From the NCBI GenBank assembly GCA_018613035.1, contig JAGGRA010000012.1, forward strand, positions 1 to 56,228: a stretch of DNA of 56,228 bases, in the 5' to 3' direction. The DNA is from Pseudomonas sp. ISL-84 (GTDB lineage: Bacteria; Bacillota; Bacilli; Bacillales; Cytobacillaceae). Below the pieces are notes generated by a model, which did not search any database, was not told where the DNA came from, and saw nothing but the letters and a program-made list of their open reading frames with translations. The position numbers and the translations under genes are program-made. Shown piece by piece: positions 7,466 to 17,106 of the stretch; the stretch's first letter is position 1; each line of letters opens with the position of its first letter.

Positions 7466-8725
7466 TTAGTAGAGCAGATATTGCTCGCGTGTTTGATTGA
7501 ATTGATTTAGTTCTTCCTGCCATTGTGCAGAGATTTTTTCTACTGATTTTCCTTCTTCTATCGCTTCACGGACCCAGCCGTTGCCCATCAGGTTATCAAA
7601 GAATGATATGCCTGCACTGTTTTCTGCACGGAATTGGAAGTCTTCCGGATACATATCATGAATGGATTTTACGATGTGAATCCCCGTTTCTACAGGCTTA
7701 AAGGAATTACGATTTGTTATATGAATCTGGATACCATGAGAAAGCTTACCAGAGTGCTTTGAAAAGAACGGTGTAAATGAAGCAGCCCTAAATGTTACAC
7801 CTGGCAATTTAAGATTGTTCAAATGTGCTGACAAGTCATCTGCATTAATAAATGGAGCACCGATTAATTCAAAAGGCTTAGTCGTTCCACGTCCTTCAGA
7901 TACATTCGTTCCTTCAATTAAGGCCGCACCCGGATAAACCAAAGCCGTTTCTAACGTTGGCATATTGGGAGATGGCATTACAAAAGGAAGCTTGGTGTCA
8001 TCGTAATACATATTGCGCTTCCAGCCGTTCATTTCAACAACTGTTAAATCAGCCCCAATTCCAAACTCCTTATTAAATAGCTTCGCAAGTTCGCCGACAG
8101 TCATCCCATGGCGAAGCGGAATCGCATAATTACCTACGAATGAAGAATATTTCATATCCAGGACAGGCCCTTCAACCTTTGCTCCGCCTTGAGGATTTGG
8201 GCGGTCCAGCACGATGAATGGAATATTATTTTCCTTGGCAGCTTCCATGGCATATGCCATTGTGTAAATATATGTGTAAAAACGCGTTCCTACATCCTGG
8301 ATATCAAATAGAAGGACATCGACATTTTCAAGCATTTCTGGCGTTGGCTTCTTAGTTTGTCCATATAAGCTGTAAACAGGCAGGCCGGTTTTTTCATCGA
8401 TATAGTATTCAACATACTCCCCTGCCTGAGCGCTTCCACGGACTCCATGCTCTGGTCCATATAAAGCGGTTAATTCAACATCAGGGTCTTTGTGCAAAAG
8501 ATCCACAATGCTGTTTAGCTCCTGATCAACGCCAGTTGGATTCGTAATCAGGCCGACCCTTTTTCCTTCAATCAGATGCTTTTGCTCATTTAAAAGCACT
8601 TCCACACCCAATTCGAACTTTTTATCCTTGCCATTTGCTTTGCCATTTCCATTTTCTGCGAGCACAACGGATAAAGAAGAGAGTACTAGAATCATTGTCA
8701 AAAAAGACATAAACCATTTTTTCAT
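7466..8725 (-). CDS. namZ: Exo-beta-N-acetylmuramidase NamZ (DUF1343, GH171)
   Basis: Equivalent of B. subtilis YbbC/NamZ, which removes terminal MurNAc from peptidoglycan fragments outside the cell. GGGAGG precedes ATG at 8725, giving 419 residues; the longer frame lacks a ribosome site. Residues 1-23 are a Sec signal peptide (MKKWFMSFLTMILVLSSLS). The DUF1343 hallmarks are GLITNPTGVD, LYGPEHGVRG, FDIQDVGTRFYTY and EGRGTTKPFELIGAP, with the family C-terminal domain ending QTREQYLLY. It sits after nagZ, the partner that removes GlcNAc, so the two can strip glycan chains in alternation. Confidence 0.92.
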   Translation of the reverse strand: MKKWFMSFLTMILVLSSLSVVLAENGNGKANGKDKKFELGVEVLLNEQKHLIEGKRVGLITNPTGVDQELNSIVDLLHKDPDVELTALYGPEHGVRGSAQAGEYVEYYIDEKTGLPVYSLYGQTKKPTPEMLENVDVLLFDIQDVGTRFYTYIYTMAYAMEAAKENNIPFIVLDRPNPQGGAKVEGPVLDMKYSSFVGNYAIPLRHGMTVGELAKLFNKEFGIGADLTVVEMNGWKRNMYYDDTKLPFVMPSPNMPTLETALVYPGAALIEGTNVSEGRGTTKPFELIGAPFINADDLSAHLNNLKLPGVTFRAASFTPFFSKHSGKLSHGIQIHITNRNSFKPVETGIHIVKSIHDMYPEDFQFRAENSAGISFFDNLMGNGWVREAIEEGKSVEKISAQWQEELNQFNQTREQYLLY

Positions 8726-8788
8726 TAGATTTCCCTCCCTGTTTGGAAACGATGCCGGACAAATCCCCAAAAAGCCTGTCCGGACCGT

Positions 8789-8839
8789 TTCGTTGAAAAA
8801 TTAGCCAAATTCGTTGATATATTCATTATTTCGTTGTTA
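8789..8839. repeat. TTCGTTGA word array, 20-21 bp period
   Basis: Three TTCGTTG words start at 8789, 8810 and 8830 in the nagZ-namZ gap. The same word forms a four-copy array at 31841-31909 and a related TTCGCTAA array lies at 13037-13123. Confidence 0.6.
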
Positions 8840-8889
8840 TCTTCCATGCGAAGCACTTATCAATTGATTTTTCGTACAACAAAACCTGC

Positions 8890-11004
8890 TTAATAGCTCA
8901 AACCATGCCCAAATTCATATAAAACATTGCCTTCCACACCTGGAATTGTAACCGGCAACTTACCGGAAGGGTTATTTTTGCCGAAAATGGATGCCGCAGT
9001 AGCTTCAAAGCTCGCTGTTCTAAATCCGTATTGTGCGAAGTAAGCATCAACTTCCGGATAAGCCATAATGTCATATGGATTGCGGATACCGACAGCAATA
9101 ACTGGGGCGTCTGCTGCAGTAATGATCGAGTTAATCATTTGCATCTGAGCACTGTCCGGTGAACGCCCGGATACATTAAAGGTGTAGGATCCAACGATTA
9201 CTGCGCTGGCACCCTTGATTTGTTGAAGCTGGGCTTCCGTCAAATTATAGGTAGACGTTTGGATAACAGCTGTATTTTCGTGATGCTTACTCACTGCATC
9301 CACAAGGCTTGTAATATACGTATTTCCCACGACAACAATCTTATCATCATTTTCAACATTTAAAGGCAATGCTGAACCTTCATTTTTCACTAGTGTAACT
9401 GACCGTTCTGCCGCCTCTTTTTCTACTTGTTTATGGTTTTCTGATCCGACAGCCTCAAGTGCATTAGCTATTTTCTCATCAATCGGCTGAGGTGTTTCTT
9501 CTTTAATAATTCCCCGTTTAATTTTCAATGTTAAAATTCTTTCAACAGATGCTTCAATGCGTTCCTTAGAGATTTCTCCACTTTCAACAGCGTTCAATAA
9601 ACCTCCTGCAACTTCTTCCAGACCAACTGGCATTAGCACAATATCAGTGCCGGCTTTTACTGCCCTGATAGCTGCGTCAACTGGTCCAAAGTGGTCTGCA
9701 ATGGCTTTCATGTTCATCGCATCTGTTGTAATGACGCCTTCATAGCCCATTTCTTTTCTCATAAGCTCGGTCAGCACTTTATAAGAAAGTGTTGCTGGAA
9801 TTGCGATCTCCTCACCTGTTTTTTGCGAGATCGCTTTTGTATCATCAATTTTAGGGAAAGTAACATGTGCAGTCATAATCGCATCGATTCCCGCTTCCAT
9901 TCCCTTTTGGAAAGGATACAATTCAACCTCTTTTAGACGTTCCTTATCGTGCGGCACTTCCGGCAAGCCTAAATGTGAATCTACTGCTGTATCTCCGTGT
10001 CCCGGAAAATGTTTGGCTGTTGCCGCGACGCCAGCTGATTGCAGTCCTTGTGTGTAGGCTACACCCATTTTTGCCACCAGATCAGGGTCTTCCCCAAAGG
10101 AGCGAACACCAATTACAGGGTTATCCGGATTATTATTAACGTCCATAACCGGAGCAAAGTTCATATTAATTCCAAGCGAAGCCAGCTCTTCCCCAATTGC
10201 CTTCCCGACTTTGCGGGAAATTTCCTCTGAACGTGTCGCACCTAAAGCCATATTTCCAGGCATATCTGTACCAGATTGAAGGCGTGTAACAATTCCGCCT
10301 TCCTGGTCAATTGTCATTAACAGTCCAAACTTTTCAGCAGCTTCTTGATAGTCTGATACAAGTTTGGCTGTCTGCTCTGTTGTAACAACATTTTCACGGA
10401 ATAAAATAACTCCGCCAAGATGATAGTCTTTTACAAGCTGCTCAATTTCAGGAAGCATTTCCGTTACGTTTTTACCATTCCAATTGCGAAAATCAGGCAT
10501 TAGCATTTGTCCAACTTTTTCTTCAATCGAAAGTGAGTTAATGGCATGGCCGATGATATCGTAACGATCTCCCTGCCCCTTAATGATGGCTGCTTTTGAA
10601 GGTGACTTACCTTTGCCAGCCTCCTTTGAACCCACTTTATAATCAATGGTGATTCTATCTTGAAAATGCCCATCTGTTACACTGATAAAAGTTCTGCCAT
10701 TCTGTCCAGTAAGTGAAACTTTTCCGTTTTGATCCACTTTTGCGACGTTTTTATTGGAAGACCTCCACTCCATTCCGAAAGAAACACCCATGAAATGCCC
10801 TCCTTTAAAAATGTGAAGGGCCTTTAATTGAATATCCCCGCCATTGGCGTCCGTAACAGCTTGGGGAACATTTTGCAGGATAATTAAATCCTTGACTGCA
10901 CTCTCAGCGGCTGCCTTTTGCGCGGGAGCTCCGATCCAAAGCTGGGATACTGCCAAGGTTAATGCGAGAAGAGAAAGGAAAAATACTTTTCGCGCTTTCT
11001 TCAT
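8890..11004 (-). CDS. nagZ: Secreted beta-N-acetylglucosaminidase NagZ (GH3)
   Basis: The 704-residue enzyme hydrolyses GlcNAc-MurNAc links of muropeptides. AGGAAGG lies before ATG at 11004; a 15-codon upstream extension is unsupported. A signal peptide (about residues 1-33, ending PAQKAAA) is followed by an Ig-like module (about 40-130). The GH3 barrel contains DQEGGIVTRL, KHFPGHGDTAVDSH (substrate Lys-His plus the Asp/His dyad of the NagZ clade) and TTDAMNMKAI with the nucleophile Asp. A C-terminal alpha/beta domain follows. The Ig-like module makes it somewhat longer than B. subtilis NagZ (about 640). It is the middle gene of amiE-nagZ-namZ. Confidence 0.93.
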   Translation of the reverse strand: MKKARKVFFLSLLALTLAVSQLWIGAPAQKAAAESAVKDLIILQNVPQAVTDANGGDIQLKALHIFKGGHFMGVSFGMEWRSSNKNVAKVDQNGKVSLTGQNGRTFISVTDGHFQDRITIDYKVGSKEAGKGKSPSKAAIIKGQGDRYDIIGHAINSLSIEEKVGQMLMPDFRNWNGKNVTEMLPEIEQLVKDYHLGGVILFRENVVTTEQTAKLVSDYQEAAEKFGLLMTIDQEGGIVTRLQSGTDMPGNMALGATRSEEISRKVGKAIGEELASLGINMNFAPVMDVNNNPDNPVIGVRSFGEDPDLVAKMGVAYTQGLQSAGVAATAKHFPGHGDTAVDSHLGLPEVPHDKERLKEVELYPFQKGMEAGIDAIMTAHVTFPKIDDTKAISQKTGEEIAIPATLSYKVLTELMRKEMGYEGVITTDAMNMKAIADHFGPVDAAIRAVKAGTDIVLMPVGLEEVAGGLLNAVESGEISKERIEASVERILTLKIKRGIIKEETPQPIDEKIANALEAVGSENHKQVEKEAAERSVTLVKNEGSALPLNVENDDKIVVVGNTYITSLVDAVSKHHENTAVIQTSTYNLTEAQLQQIKGASAVIVGSYTFNVSGRSPDSAQMQMINSIITAADAPVIAVGIRNPYDIMAYPEVDAYFAQYGFRTASFEATAASIFGKNNPSGKLPVTIPGVEGNVLYEFGHGLSY

Positions 11005-11073
11005 TTTTAACACCTTCCTAACTGCATATTTTCCAAATGCGCTTTTCATTTATTTTCTCCAAATGATGGAAAC

Positions 11074-12783
11074 CTAGTAATTTCTTTTTTGCCAGCCCTC
11101 ACTTGTAAATGCTGGTTCAATTGTTTCGTTATTAGAAAGCTTTAACTTCACATTATCTACATACCAGCCCCTTCCATTTACAGAGCTGTCTGTCTGATAC
11201 CGGAATCGAATATGTGTTGTTCCAGCAGGAATCTCCACTTTTTCATTGTTCCAATCGACACTGCTGCCTGTAAATGGCTGGGCTGCTTGAGTCCAATTAA
11301 CGCCGTCCCTAGAAACTTCAACATAGGCCTTGTCAAAATTAGTTTCAGTTCTGTACCATGTACCGAAGGACAGAACTGCATCATCGGCAACATCCACTTT
11401 TGCAGTCAAATTATGCTGCGCTTTATCTCCATATCCTGAGAACCAGGCATCGCCTTTACCAGGGATCGAAACTGGAATCGAATCAGCAACCTGCCTTGCA
11501 AAGGCTCTTCTCGCAATATTGGTTGTTACCGTATTGCGTGATGGATGAACACGGTTTGTCAGGAGGATCGCAATTGCTCCGTTATTTCGATTAATAACGA
11601 TGGAAGTTCCCGTATAGCCAGTGTGCCCAAGTGAATTCCCCTCAGATAGTGCGTCCATAAACCATCCCTGACCGAGCTCCCAGCCAAGTCCGTGGTCGTC
11701 GCCTGGGAATTGCGGGATCTGATTTTCGACAAGCATTTTTACCGTTTCTTCTTTTAGAATTTGCTTGCCTCCGTATCGGCCGTCATTCACATACATATGG
11801 GCAAATTTCGCAAGATCAGCGGCTGTTGAGAAGACGCCGGCATGGCCTGCCACACCACCAAGTGACCAGGCATTCTCATCATGAACTTCCCCCCATACAA
11901 GTCCCCGGTTGATAGCAGGCTGATATTCTGTTGCAGCAATACGGTGTTTCAAGGATTCAGGCGGGTTATACATCGTATCGCTCATGCCAAGCGGCTCTGT
12001 AATATGCTCTTTCACAAATTCATCAAGCCTTTGCCCCGATAAACGTTCGACTAGTGCACCAAGCGTAATCATGTTCAAGTCGCTGTATGTATACACTTCA
12101 CCTGGTTCATTGGCTAAAGGATACTTAAAAACGATCTGCATGCGATCTTCACGGCTGCTGCCCTGGGAATGTAACGGAATCCATGCGGCAAATCCTGAAG
12201 TATGGGTCATCAGCTGGCGAATCGTAACACTTTCCTTATCGTTCTCTGCAAACTCCGGAATATATTTTGCTACAGGATCATCGAGCTGAAAGAAACCTTC
12301 ATCGTATAACATCATGGCTGCTGTAGTTGTAAATATTTTACTGATGGAAGCTAGGTCGAAAATCGTATCTTCTATCATTTCAATCGGACTATTAGCTTCG
12401 GTAAATTTATCATCCGTATAACGGTAGGCATATCCGTATGCATCATGTTTTACGATATGTCCCCTTCTTGCTACAAAAGCTACAGCCCCTGGCATAACTC
12501 CATCTGTTATCATATCCTCCATAATTGAATCAATTTTATCAAGCGGCTGCTGAACCATTCCCGCTCCGACTGCAGACCCCGGATGAAGAACAGGAGAAAC
12601 AGGTCCAGGACGATCCCATGCAAAAACTGGATGAATTTTGTATTTCGTAGTCTTTTTATCCTTCATTTCCATTGTTGGCATAACTCCTTCCCCGCCTTGT
12701 GCAGATACTGGAAATACTGCCGGAATAAAGAGTGAAGTACTTAGTGCAGCAGAAATCGCAACAAGCAATGATTTTCTTTTCAT
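11074..12783 (-). CDS. amiE: N-acetylmuramyl-L-alanine amidase AmiE (serine beta-lactamase fold)
   Basis: Equivalent of B. subtilis YbbE/AmiE, which cuts the peptide from MurNAc so NagZ and NamZ can degrade the glycan. From ATG at 12783 (AAAGGAGG upstream) it has 569 residues with a signal peptide ending near VSAQG. Class-C beta-lactamase/S12 motifs are present: SISK (S-x-x-K), YSD in TYSDLNMITLG and the GHTG triad. Residues about 455-569 form an added beta-sandwich resembling the MAM/immune-inhibitor-A type (YRTETNFDKAYVEVSRDG). A second perfect Shine-Dalgarno and in-frame ATG at 12816 could add 11 residues. Confidence 0.88.
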   Translation of the reverse strand: MKRKSLLVAISAALSTSLFIPAVFPVSAQGGEGVMPTMEMKDKKTTKYKIHPVFAWDRPGPVSPVLHPGSAVGAGMVQQPLDKIDSIMEDMITDGVMPGAVAFVARRGHIVKHDAYGYAYRYTDDKFTEANSPIEMIEDTIFDLASISKIFTTTAAMMLYDEGFFQLDDPVAKYIPEFAENDKESVTIRQLMTHTSGFAAWIPLHSQGSSREDRMQIVFKYPLANEPGEVYTYSDLNMITLGALVERLSGQRLDEFVKEHITEPLGMSDTMYNPPESLKHRIAATEYQPAINRGLVWGEVHDENAWSLGGVAGHAGVFSTAADLAKFAHMYVNDGRYGGKQILKEETVKMLVENQIPQFPGDDHGLGWELGQGWFMDALSEGNSLGHTGYTGTSIVINRNNGAIAILLTNRVHPSRNTVTTNIARRAFARQVADSIPVSIPGKGDAWFSGYGDKAQHNLTAKVDVADDAVLSFGTWYRTETNFDKAYVEVSRDGVNWTQAAQPFTGSSVDWNNEKVEIPAGTTHIRFRYQTDSSVNGRGWYVDNVKLKLSNNETIEPAFTSEGWQKRNY

Positions 12784-12883
12784 ATTGCCTCCTTTATTAT
12801 TATGACTTTTGCCCATACAATAACCTCCTTTACATTTGAAAGGGCTTACATTTCATACTTTAAGCTTAATAGAATAAGAGTAT

Positions 12884-12952
12884 AGTCGTCTATACCACAT
12901 AAGTCCTGTTCTAGTTAAAAATTTCCAATGAAAAGAGTATAATCTAGTTATA
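12884..12952 (-). promoter_or_regulatory. Candidate NagR/GntR-type operators upstream of amiE
   Basis: Read leftward, GTGGTATAGACGAC (12884-12899) matches most of the DasR/NagR-type dre consensus AGTGGTCTAGACCACT. A second site, TATAATCTAGTTATA, lies at 12938-12952. Both precede amiE-nagZ-namZ. GlcNAc-6-P-responsive repression would fit the pathway, but the regulator gene is not in the window. Confidence 0.45.
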
Positions 12953-13036
12953 TTTGACTATTCTGAAAATTTATTATCTAATTCTTTTTCAAAAAAAATT
13001 TAACGTTCCTTCCCAATCACATGTCCTTGCTGTTTA

Positions 13037-13123
13037 TTCGCTAAATCTAATGCTTTCTTCGCAGTATTCATTTTTTGCTAAATTCAAAACTTTGTTCGCT
13101 AATCTCCAATGTTCATTCGCTTA
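13037..13123. repeat. TTCGCTAA word array, about 21-bp period
   Basis: Words TTCGCTAA (13037), TTCGCA (13058), TTTGCTAA (13074), TTCGCTAA (13095) and TTCGCTTA (13116) recur at intervals of 21, 16, 21 and 21 bp in the gap between amiE and the ABC exporter. No ORF is seen here. Confidence 0.6.
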
Positions 13124-13172
13124 GATGAGTCTTTTATTTGCAAAGTAACCAATTAGTAGTTGTCTGTACCAT

Positions 13173-13203
13173 GTAAAAAAGCGGAATCCTAATCGGACTC
13201 CGC
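13173..13203 (-). terminator. Intrinsic terminator of the ABC exporter gene
   Basis: GCGGAATCC/GGACTCCGC arms (13181-13189 and 13195-13203) read leftward into six Ts. Confidence 0.8.
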
Positions 13204-13205
13204 CC

Positions 13206-14921
13206 TTATCTTTGAAACTGCACATTATGAAGGCTGGCAAAGATTCCGCCTTGCTTGATTAATTCGTCATGTGTCCCTTCTTCTGCTATCCCTTCTTCGG
13301 TTACAACGACAACCCGATCAGCATTACGAATGGTCGCAAGTCTGTGGGCAATAACTAAAGTAGTTCTGTCCACGGCAAGATCTGTTAATGCTGTTTGGAT
13401 AATTTGTTCCGTTTCGGTATCCAATGCGGATGTAGCTTCATCCAGGATGAGAATCGGCGGATTTTTCAAGAACATTCGCGCGATTGCAATCCGCTGCTTT
13501 TGGCCGCCCGAAAGTTTTAATCCCCTTTCCCCAATTTGGGTTTCATAGCCAAACGGCAGTGAAGCAATGAAATCTTCCAAATGTGCTTTCTTTGCAGCTT
13601 CTGCAATTTGCTGATCTGTTGCTTCAAGCATTCCGTACGCAATATTTTCTTTGAGCGTGCCGGTAAAAAGAAAAACATCCTGCTGGACGATACCAATTTG
13701 CGACCTTAATGATTTCTTCGTCAAATCCCTGATGTCCATACCATCTAAAGTGATGCTGCCGCTATTCACATCATAAAAACGGGGGATAAGGGAACATATC
13801 GTTGTCTTGCCAGCGCCTGATGGTCCTACAAACGCAACTGTCTCACCCGCTTTAATCTGAAGGTTAATCCTTTCCAGCACTGATTTATGTTTATCATAGC
13901 TAAAGGATACTTCATTAAAGCGGATATCCCCTCTTAGAGATGCAACCTCAATCGCATCCTCAGTATCCTCTACTTCCGGCTCTGTATCAATGATCTCTGT
14001 AAACCGTTTAAAGCCTGCCATTCCCTTTGGATACAGCTCCATCAGCGCACTGATTTTATCGATAGGTTTTAGCAGGACATTCACGTATAGGACAAAACCT
14101 ACAAGCTCCCCGTAGGTAAGCTGGCCGCTGAAGCTTAGCCAGGAACCGTACACCAATACAATTAGAGTAATTAATCTTGTCAGCATATAAATGCCCGAAG
14201 CGCTAAAACTCATTATCTTATAAGCAGCAAGCTTTGCCAGGCGGAACTTCCCATTGTTCACAGTAAATCTTTTAATCTCATAATTTTCATTTGTAAAAGA
14301 TTGAACCACACGGACCCCGGAAACACTGTCCTCCACCTGGGCATTAACATCGGCAATTTCACTATACATACGCTTCCATGCCTTATTCATCTTGATGTTG
14401 CAAAAAGCAATAAGCCATACCAGAAACGGAAGAACAAATATCGTCACAAGAGCAAGCTTGACGTTAATGGTTAGCATAATCCAAAAAGCACCCACAAACG
14501 TCATCACTGCAATAAATAAATCCTCCGGGCCATGATGGGCAAGTTCTCCAATATCCATGAGGTCATTTGTCACCCTGCTCATAATATGGCCCGTTTTAGT
14601 ATTGTCAAAAAAACGGAATGATTGGCTCTGCACATGCTGAAACAGCTGCTGGCGCATATCTGTTTCAATATTAATCCCAAGCTTATGCCCCCAATAGTTA
14701 ACAACAAATTGCAATAATGTACTCATCATATATAGAGCCAGAAGGCCGGCACTAACAGAGACAATCATTGACCAATTGCCGCTGGGAAGCAAGCTATCGA
14801 TAAACCACTGAACCGCTAATGGGAAGCCCAATTCCAGAACTGCCACAATGACAGCTGAACTGAAATCAAGAATAAATAAGCGCTTATGCGGCTTATAATA
14901 GGTAAAAAAACGTCGAATCAT
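13206..14921 (-). CDS. ABC exporter half-transporter (membrane domain fused to ATPase)
   Basis: The 571-residue type-IV exporter subunit has about six transmembrane helices in residues 1-310. The nucleotide-binding domain follows: Walker A GPSGAGKTT, Q-loop GIVQQDVFLF, signature LSGGQKQR, Walker B ILILDEATSALD and switch VIAHRLATI. It would work as a homodimer or with another half transporter exporting lipids, drugs or peptides; the substrate is not readable. It resembles B. subtilis YgaD, but I do not assign that name. AAAGGAGAA precedes the ATG. The gene appears monocistronic, downstream of a broken peptidase. Confidence 0.9.
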   Translation of the reverse strand: MIRRFFTYYKPHKRLFILDFSSAVIVAVLELGFPLAVQWFIDSLLPSGNWSMIVSVSAGLLALYMMSTLLQFVVNYWGHKLGINIETDMRQQLFQHVQSQSFRFFDNTKTGHIMSRVTNDLMDIGELAHHGPEDLFIAVMTFVGAFWIMLTINVKLALVTIFVLPFLVWLIAFCNIKMNKAWKRMYSEIADVNAQVEDSVSGVRVVQSFTNENYEIKRFTVNNGKFRLAKLAAYKIMSFSASGIYMLTRLITLIVLVYGSWLSFSGQLTYGELVGFVLYVNVLLKPIDKISALMELYPKGMAGFKRFTEIIDTEPEVEDTEDAIEVASLRGDIRFNEVSFSYDKHKSVLERINLQIKAGETVAFVGPSGAGKTTICSLIPRFYDVNSGSITLDGMDIRDLTKKSLRSQIGIVQQDVFLFTGTLKENIAYGMLEATDQQIAEAAKKAHLEDFIASLPFGYETQIGERGLKLSGGQKQRIAIARMFLKNPPILILDEATSALDTETEQIIQTALTDLAVDRTTLVIAHRLATIRNADRVVVVTEEGIAEEGTHDELIKQGGIFASLHNVQFQR

Positions 14922-14986
14922 TGCTGTTCTCCTTTTCTGAATGAATAAGACCGTATCAAGATAAAGCTGTAAAAAAATAACAAGTT

Positions 14987-15024
14987 AAAAATCGTCCCAG
15001 AATTGTCGTATCTGGAACGATTCA
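14987..15024 (-). terminator. Intrinsic terminator after the M3 peptidase pseudogene
   Basis: ATCGTTCCAGA/TCTGGGACGAT arms with one G-T pair read leftward into TTTTTAAC. Confidence 0.75.
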
Positions 15025-15028
15025 AAAA

Positions 15029-16546
15029 TTAAAGCATATAATCCAATTTAAAGTCCTGCCCGCTTATCCTTCTGAAAAGCTCGCCGAATGGGTATCTTCC
15101 CGAGGGTTTAATAACTTCATTAATTAAAAACTCACCAAATTCATTGGGCTTATCACTCATGATTGAACCTGTCTTTTGCTCAAATACAGAAGAGAGCATG
15201 GCACAGGTTACATCACCCATAAAGTAATTGTGCAGGTAAATCGGGTGGGTGGTATAGTGAATGGTAAACGCCCATGGCGGCTCTTCGCCGAACGGTTCTT
15301 CTTTTAGAACGTTCATCTGATTTTTCCAATACACATCATAAATATCTTCCAGGCTGCTTATATCATTTTTATATAAGCTATGGTCAAAGAAGATTCTATT
15401 GATCGCCCGTAATGAATTTTGCTTTCGATATTCCTTCAGTTTCTTGAATTGATTCCCTGCACCCATCTCATCGTAAAAGAACTTTTTATAAAATACGGGA
15501 CTGTATAAAAAGCCCTGGAACAGGTTGGCAATGCCTTCACTGATAATTCCGCTGACACCACGGTTCAGAATTTCCTCGTCAGGATTTAGGAGGAAAGAAT
15601 GTACGGCATGGCCGGTTTCATGAAGCAATACGCCATATTCATGATATTAATTTTTGACATTGGCAAGTATCCGGGAATCCTTTGCTGTTTCCACAGGGAA
15701 ATTGTAGCCCCATTCCGATTTATTGGCTCTAGGGAAGATATCATAAGTGATATTAAACTTTGAAATATCAATAGAGAATAAATCAAAAAGCTCTTTTATA
15801 TTTCCATAGAAATCAGACATGTCTACATGCTTATTCAGGGAAGGCGCAATCCTGGAATCAATATATTGTTCATCCCATGGCATAATCCGCTCATCGTTTA
15901 AATACTCCAGTGCATATTTTTCCCTTGCTGCGTTCATTTGAGGCAGTGCTTCGTGGAGCTGTGGAAGCCAGCCATCAAAGATACTTTGATCAAGCTCATC
16001 CTGCTCAATCTTGTGAGCAATAAAATTTTCCGCTCCATATGCCTTGGCGTATTCCTTGCGAAGATTTATCAGATTAATAAAACCGCCTTCAATCATCGGT
16101 TTATTAATTTGGTTCTTCGCAAAGTAGGCTTCCCTTCTTTTTTCCCGGCTGCTTTCAGAACTCAATACCTGATTAAGCTCCACAGAAGAAACTTCTCTAC
16201 CCTCAAATCGATAACGAAAAGTATTTAATATTTTAGAAAGATCATTTACTTTATCGCTAATTTCCATATCCAATTCATTCAATTCGGCGGAAAGATGATA
16301 AGGTTTTAATCTGTTCAGGACAATCTCCGCCTTTCTTTTTTCAAGCGGAGAAATGTCCTTTTGCAAATATTCGAGAACAACCTCATAATTAGCCTTATTT
16401 TTCATTATGTCAGTAATTTTTGCATATTGTTCCTTTAGCCCAAAGTCATAGCCGGCTGTATATAGTGTCCATTGCATCCTGCTGTACTGGGTGTAATGGG
16501 TATGTATTCCGCTGTAAATTTCTTCTATTTTCGTTTGTGTCGCCAT
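15029..16546 (-). pseudogene. M3 family oligoendopeptidase interrupted by an in-frame TAA
   Basis: Two open segments (15647-16546 and 15029-15646) are in the same frame and separated only by a TAA at 15647-15649. Reading through gives VKN-stop-YHEYGVLLHETGH, so the stop lies just upstream of the zinc motif HETGH. The C-terminal part carries GVSGIISEGIANLF, the downstream Glu region of M3 zinc peptidases. Total length of about 505 codons fits a complete enzyme that cuts oligopeptides in the cytoplasm. GAGGAG precedes ATG at 16546. No ribosome site serves the second half, so the product should be a 299-residue inactive fragment. A CAA-to-TAA change or a sequencing error would explain it. Confidence 0.8.
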
Positions 16547-16620
16547 CACTAAGCTCCTCTTATTTATTTAGCACTCCGAAATAACCGCTAAATAAATTAT
16601 AGAGAAAGAATTTTCAGAAA

Positions 16621-17064
16621 TCAATAAGTTCTTTCCGATTTAAACTGAATCTTGCGGATGATTTGATTAAGAACTTCTGATATTACAAGCCCGACTGCTA
16701 TCGCACCAGAAATCATAAAGGCCTTGGCAGCCAGTTGAATAGCTGTATTGTAATCATTTTCAACAAAATTCCGCATTGCATCATATGCCAATCCGCCCGG
16801 CACGAGCGGAATGATGCCTGCTACACTGAAAATAATGATTGGCGTTTTATACATTCTGGCAAAAACCTGGCTGATGACTGCAATCGTAAATGCAGCAATT
16901 AACGAAGAAATAACAGCATCATACTGGCGGGTAACCAGCCATATATAAACGAACCAGCCCACCATGCCGACAAACCCGCATTTCAGCAATGATTTTTTCG
17001 GCGCATTGAAAAGCACACCAAATCCTGCCGATGCTATAAAACTTGTGATTAAGTGAGTTAACAT
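16621..17064 (-). CDS. ThrE-type threonine/serine exporter, small subunit
   Basis: The 147-residue protein has four or five membrane segments, matching the DUF3815/YjjB half of split ThrE exporters. Features are an N-terminal TSFIASAGFGVLFNAPKKS segment and the VPGGLAYDAMRNFVEND region conserved in the ThrE superfamily. GGAGG precedes the ATG. It lies 42 bases after the larger partner at 17107 and is probably translated with it to form one exporter at the membrane. The substrate (threonine, serine or another small acid) is inferred from the family. Confidence 0.82.
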   Translation of the reverse strand: MLTHLITSFIASAGFGVLFNAPKKSLLKCGFVGMVGWFVYIWLVTRQYDAVISSLIAAFTIAVISQVFARMYKTPIIIFSVAGIIPLVPGGLAYDAMRNFVENDYNTAIQLAAKAFMISGAIAVGLVISEVLNQIIRKIQFKSERTY

Positions 17065-17106
17065 TAAAATTCATTCCTCCGTATTAACCATAACTTGCTT
17101 AGCCAT

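Noticed and set aside
15647..15649. Stop-codon recoding (selenocysteine or pyrrolysine) in the M3 peptidase
   Set aside because: The codon is TAA, which is not used for either residue, and no recoding element is visible.
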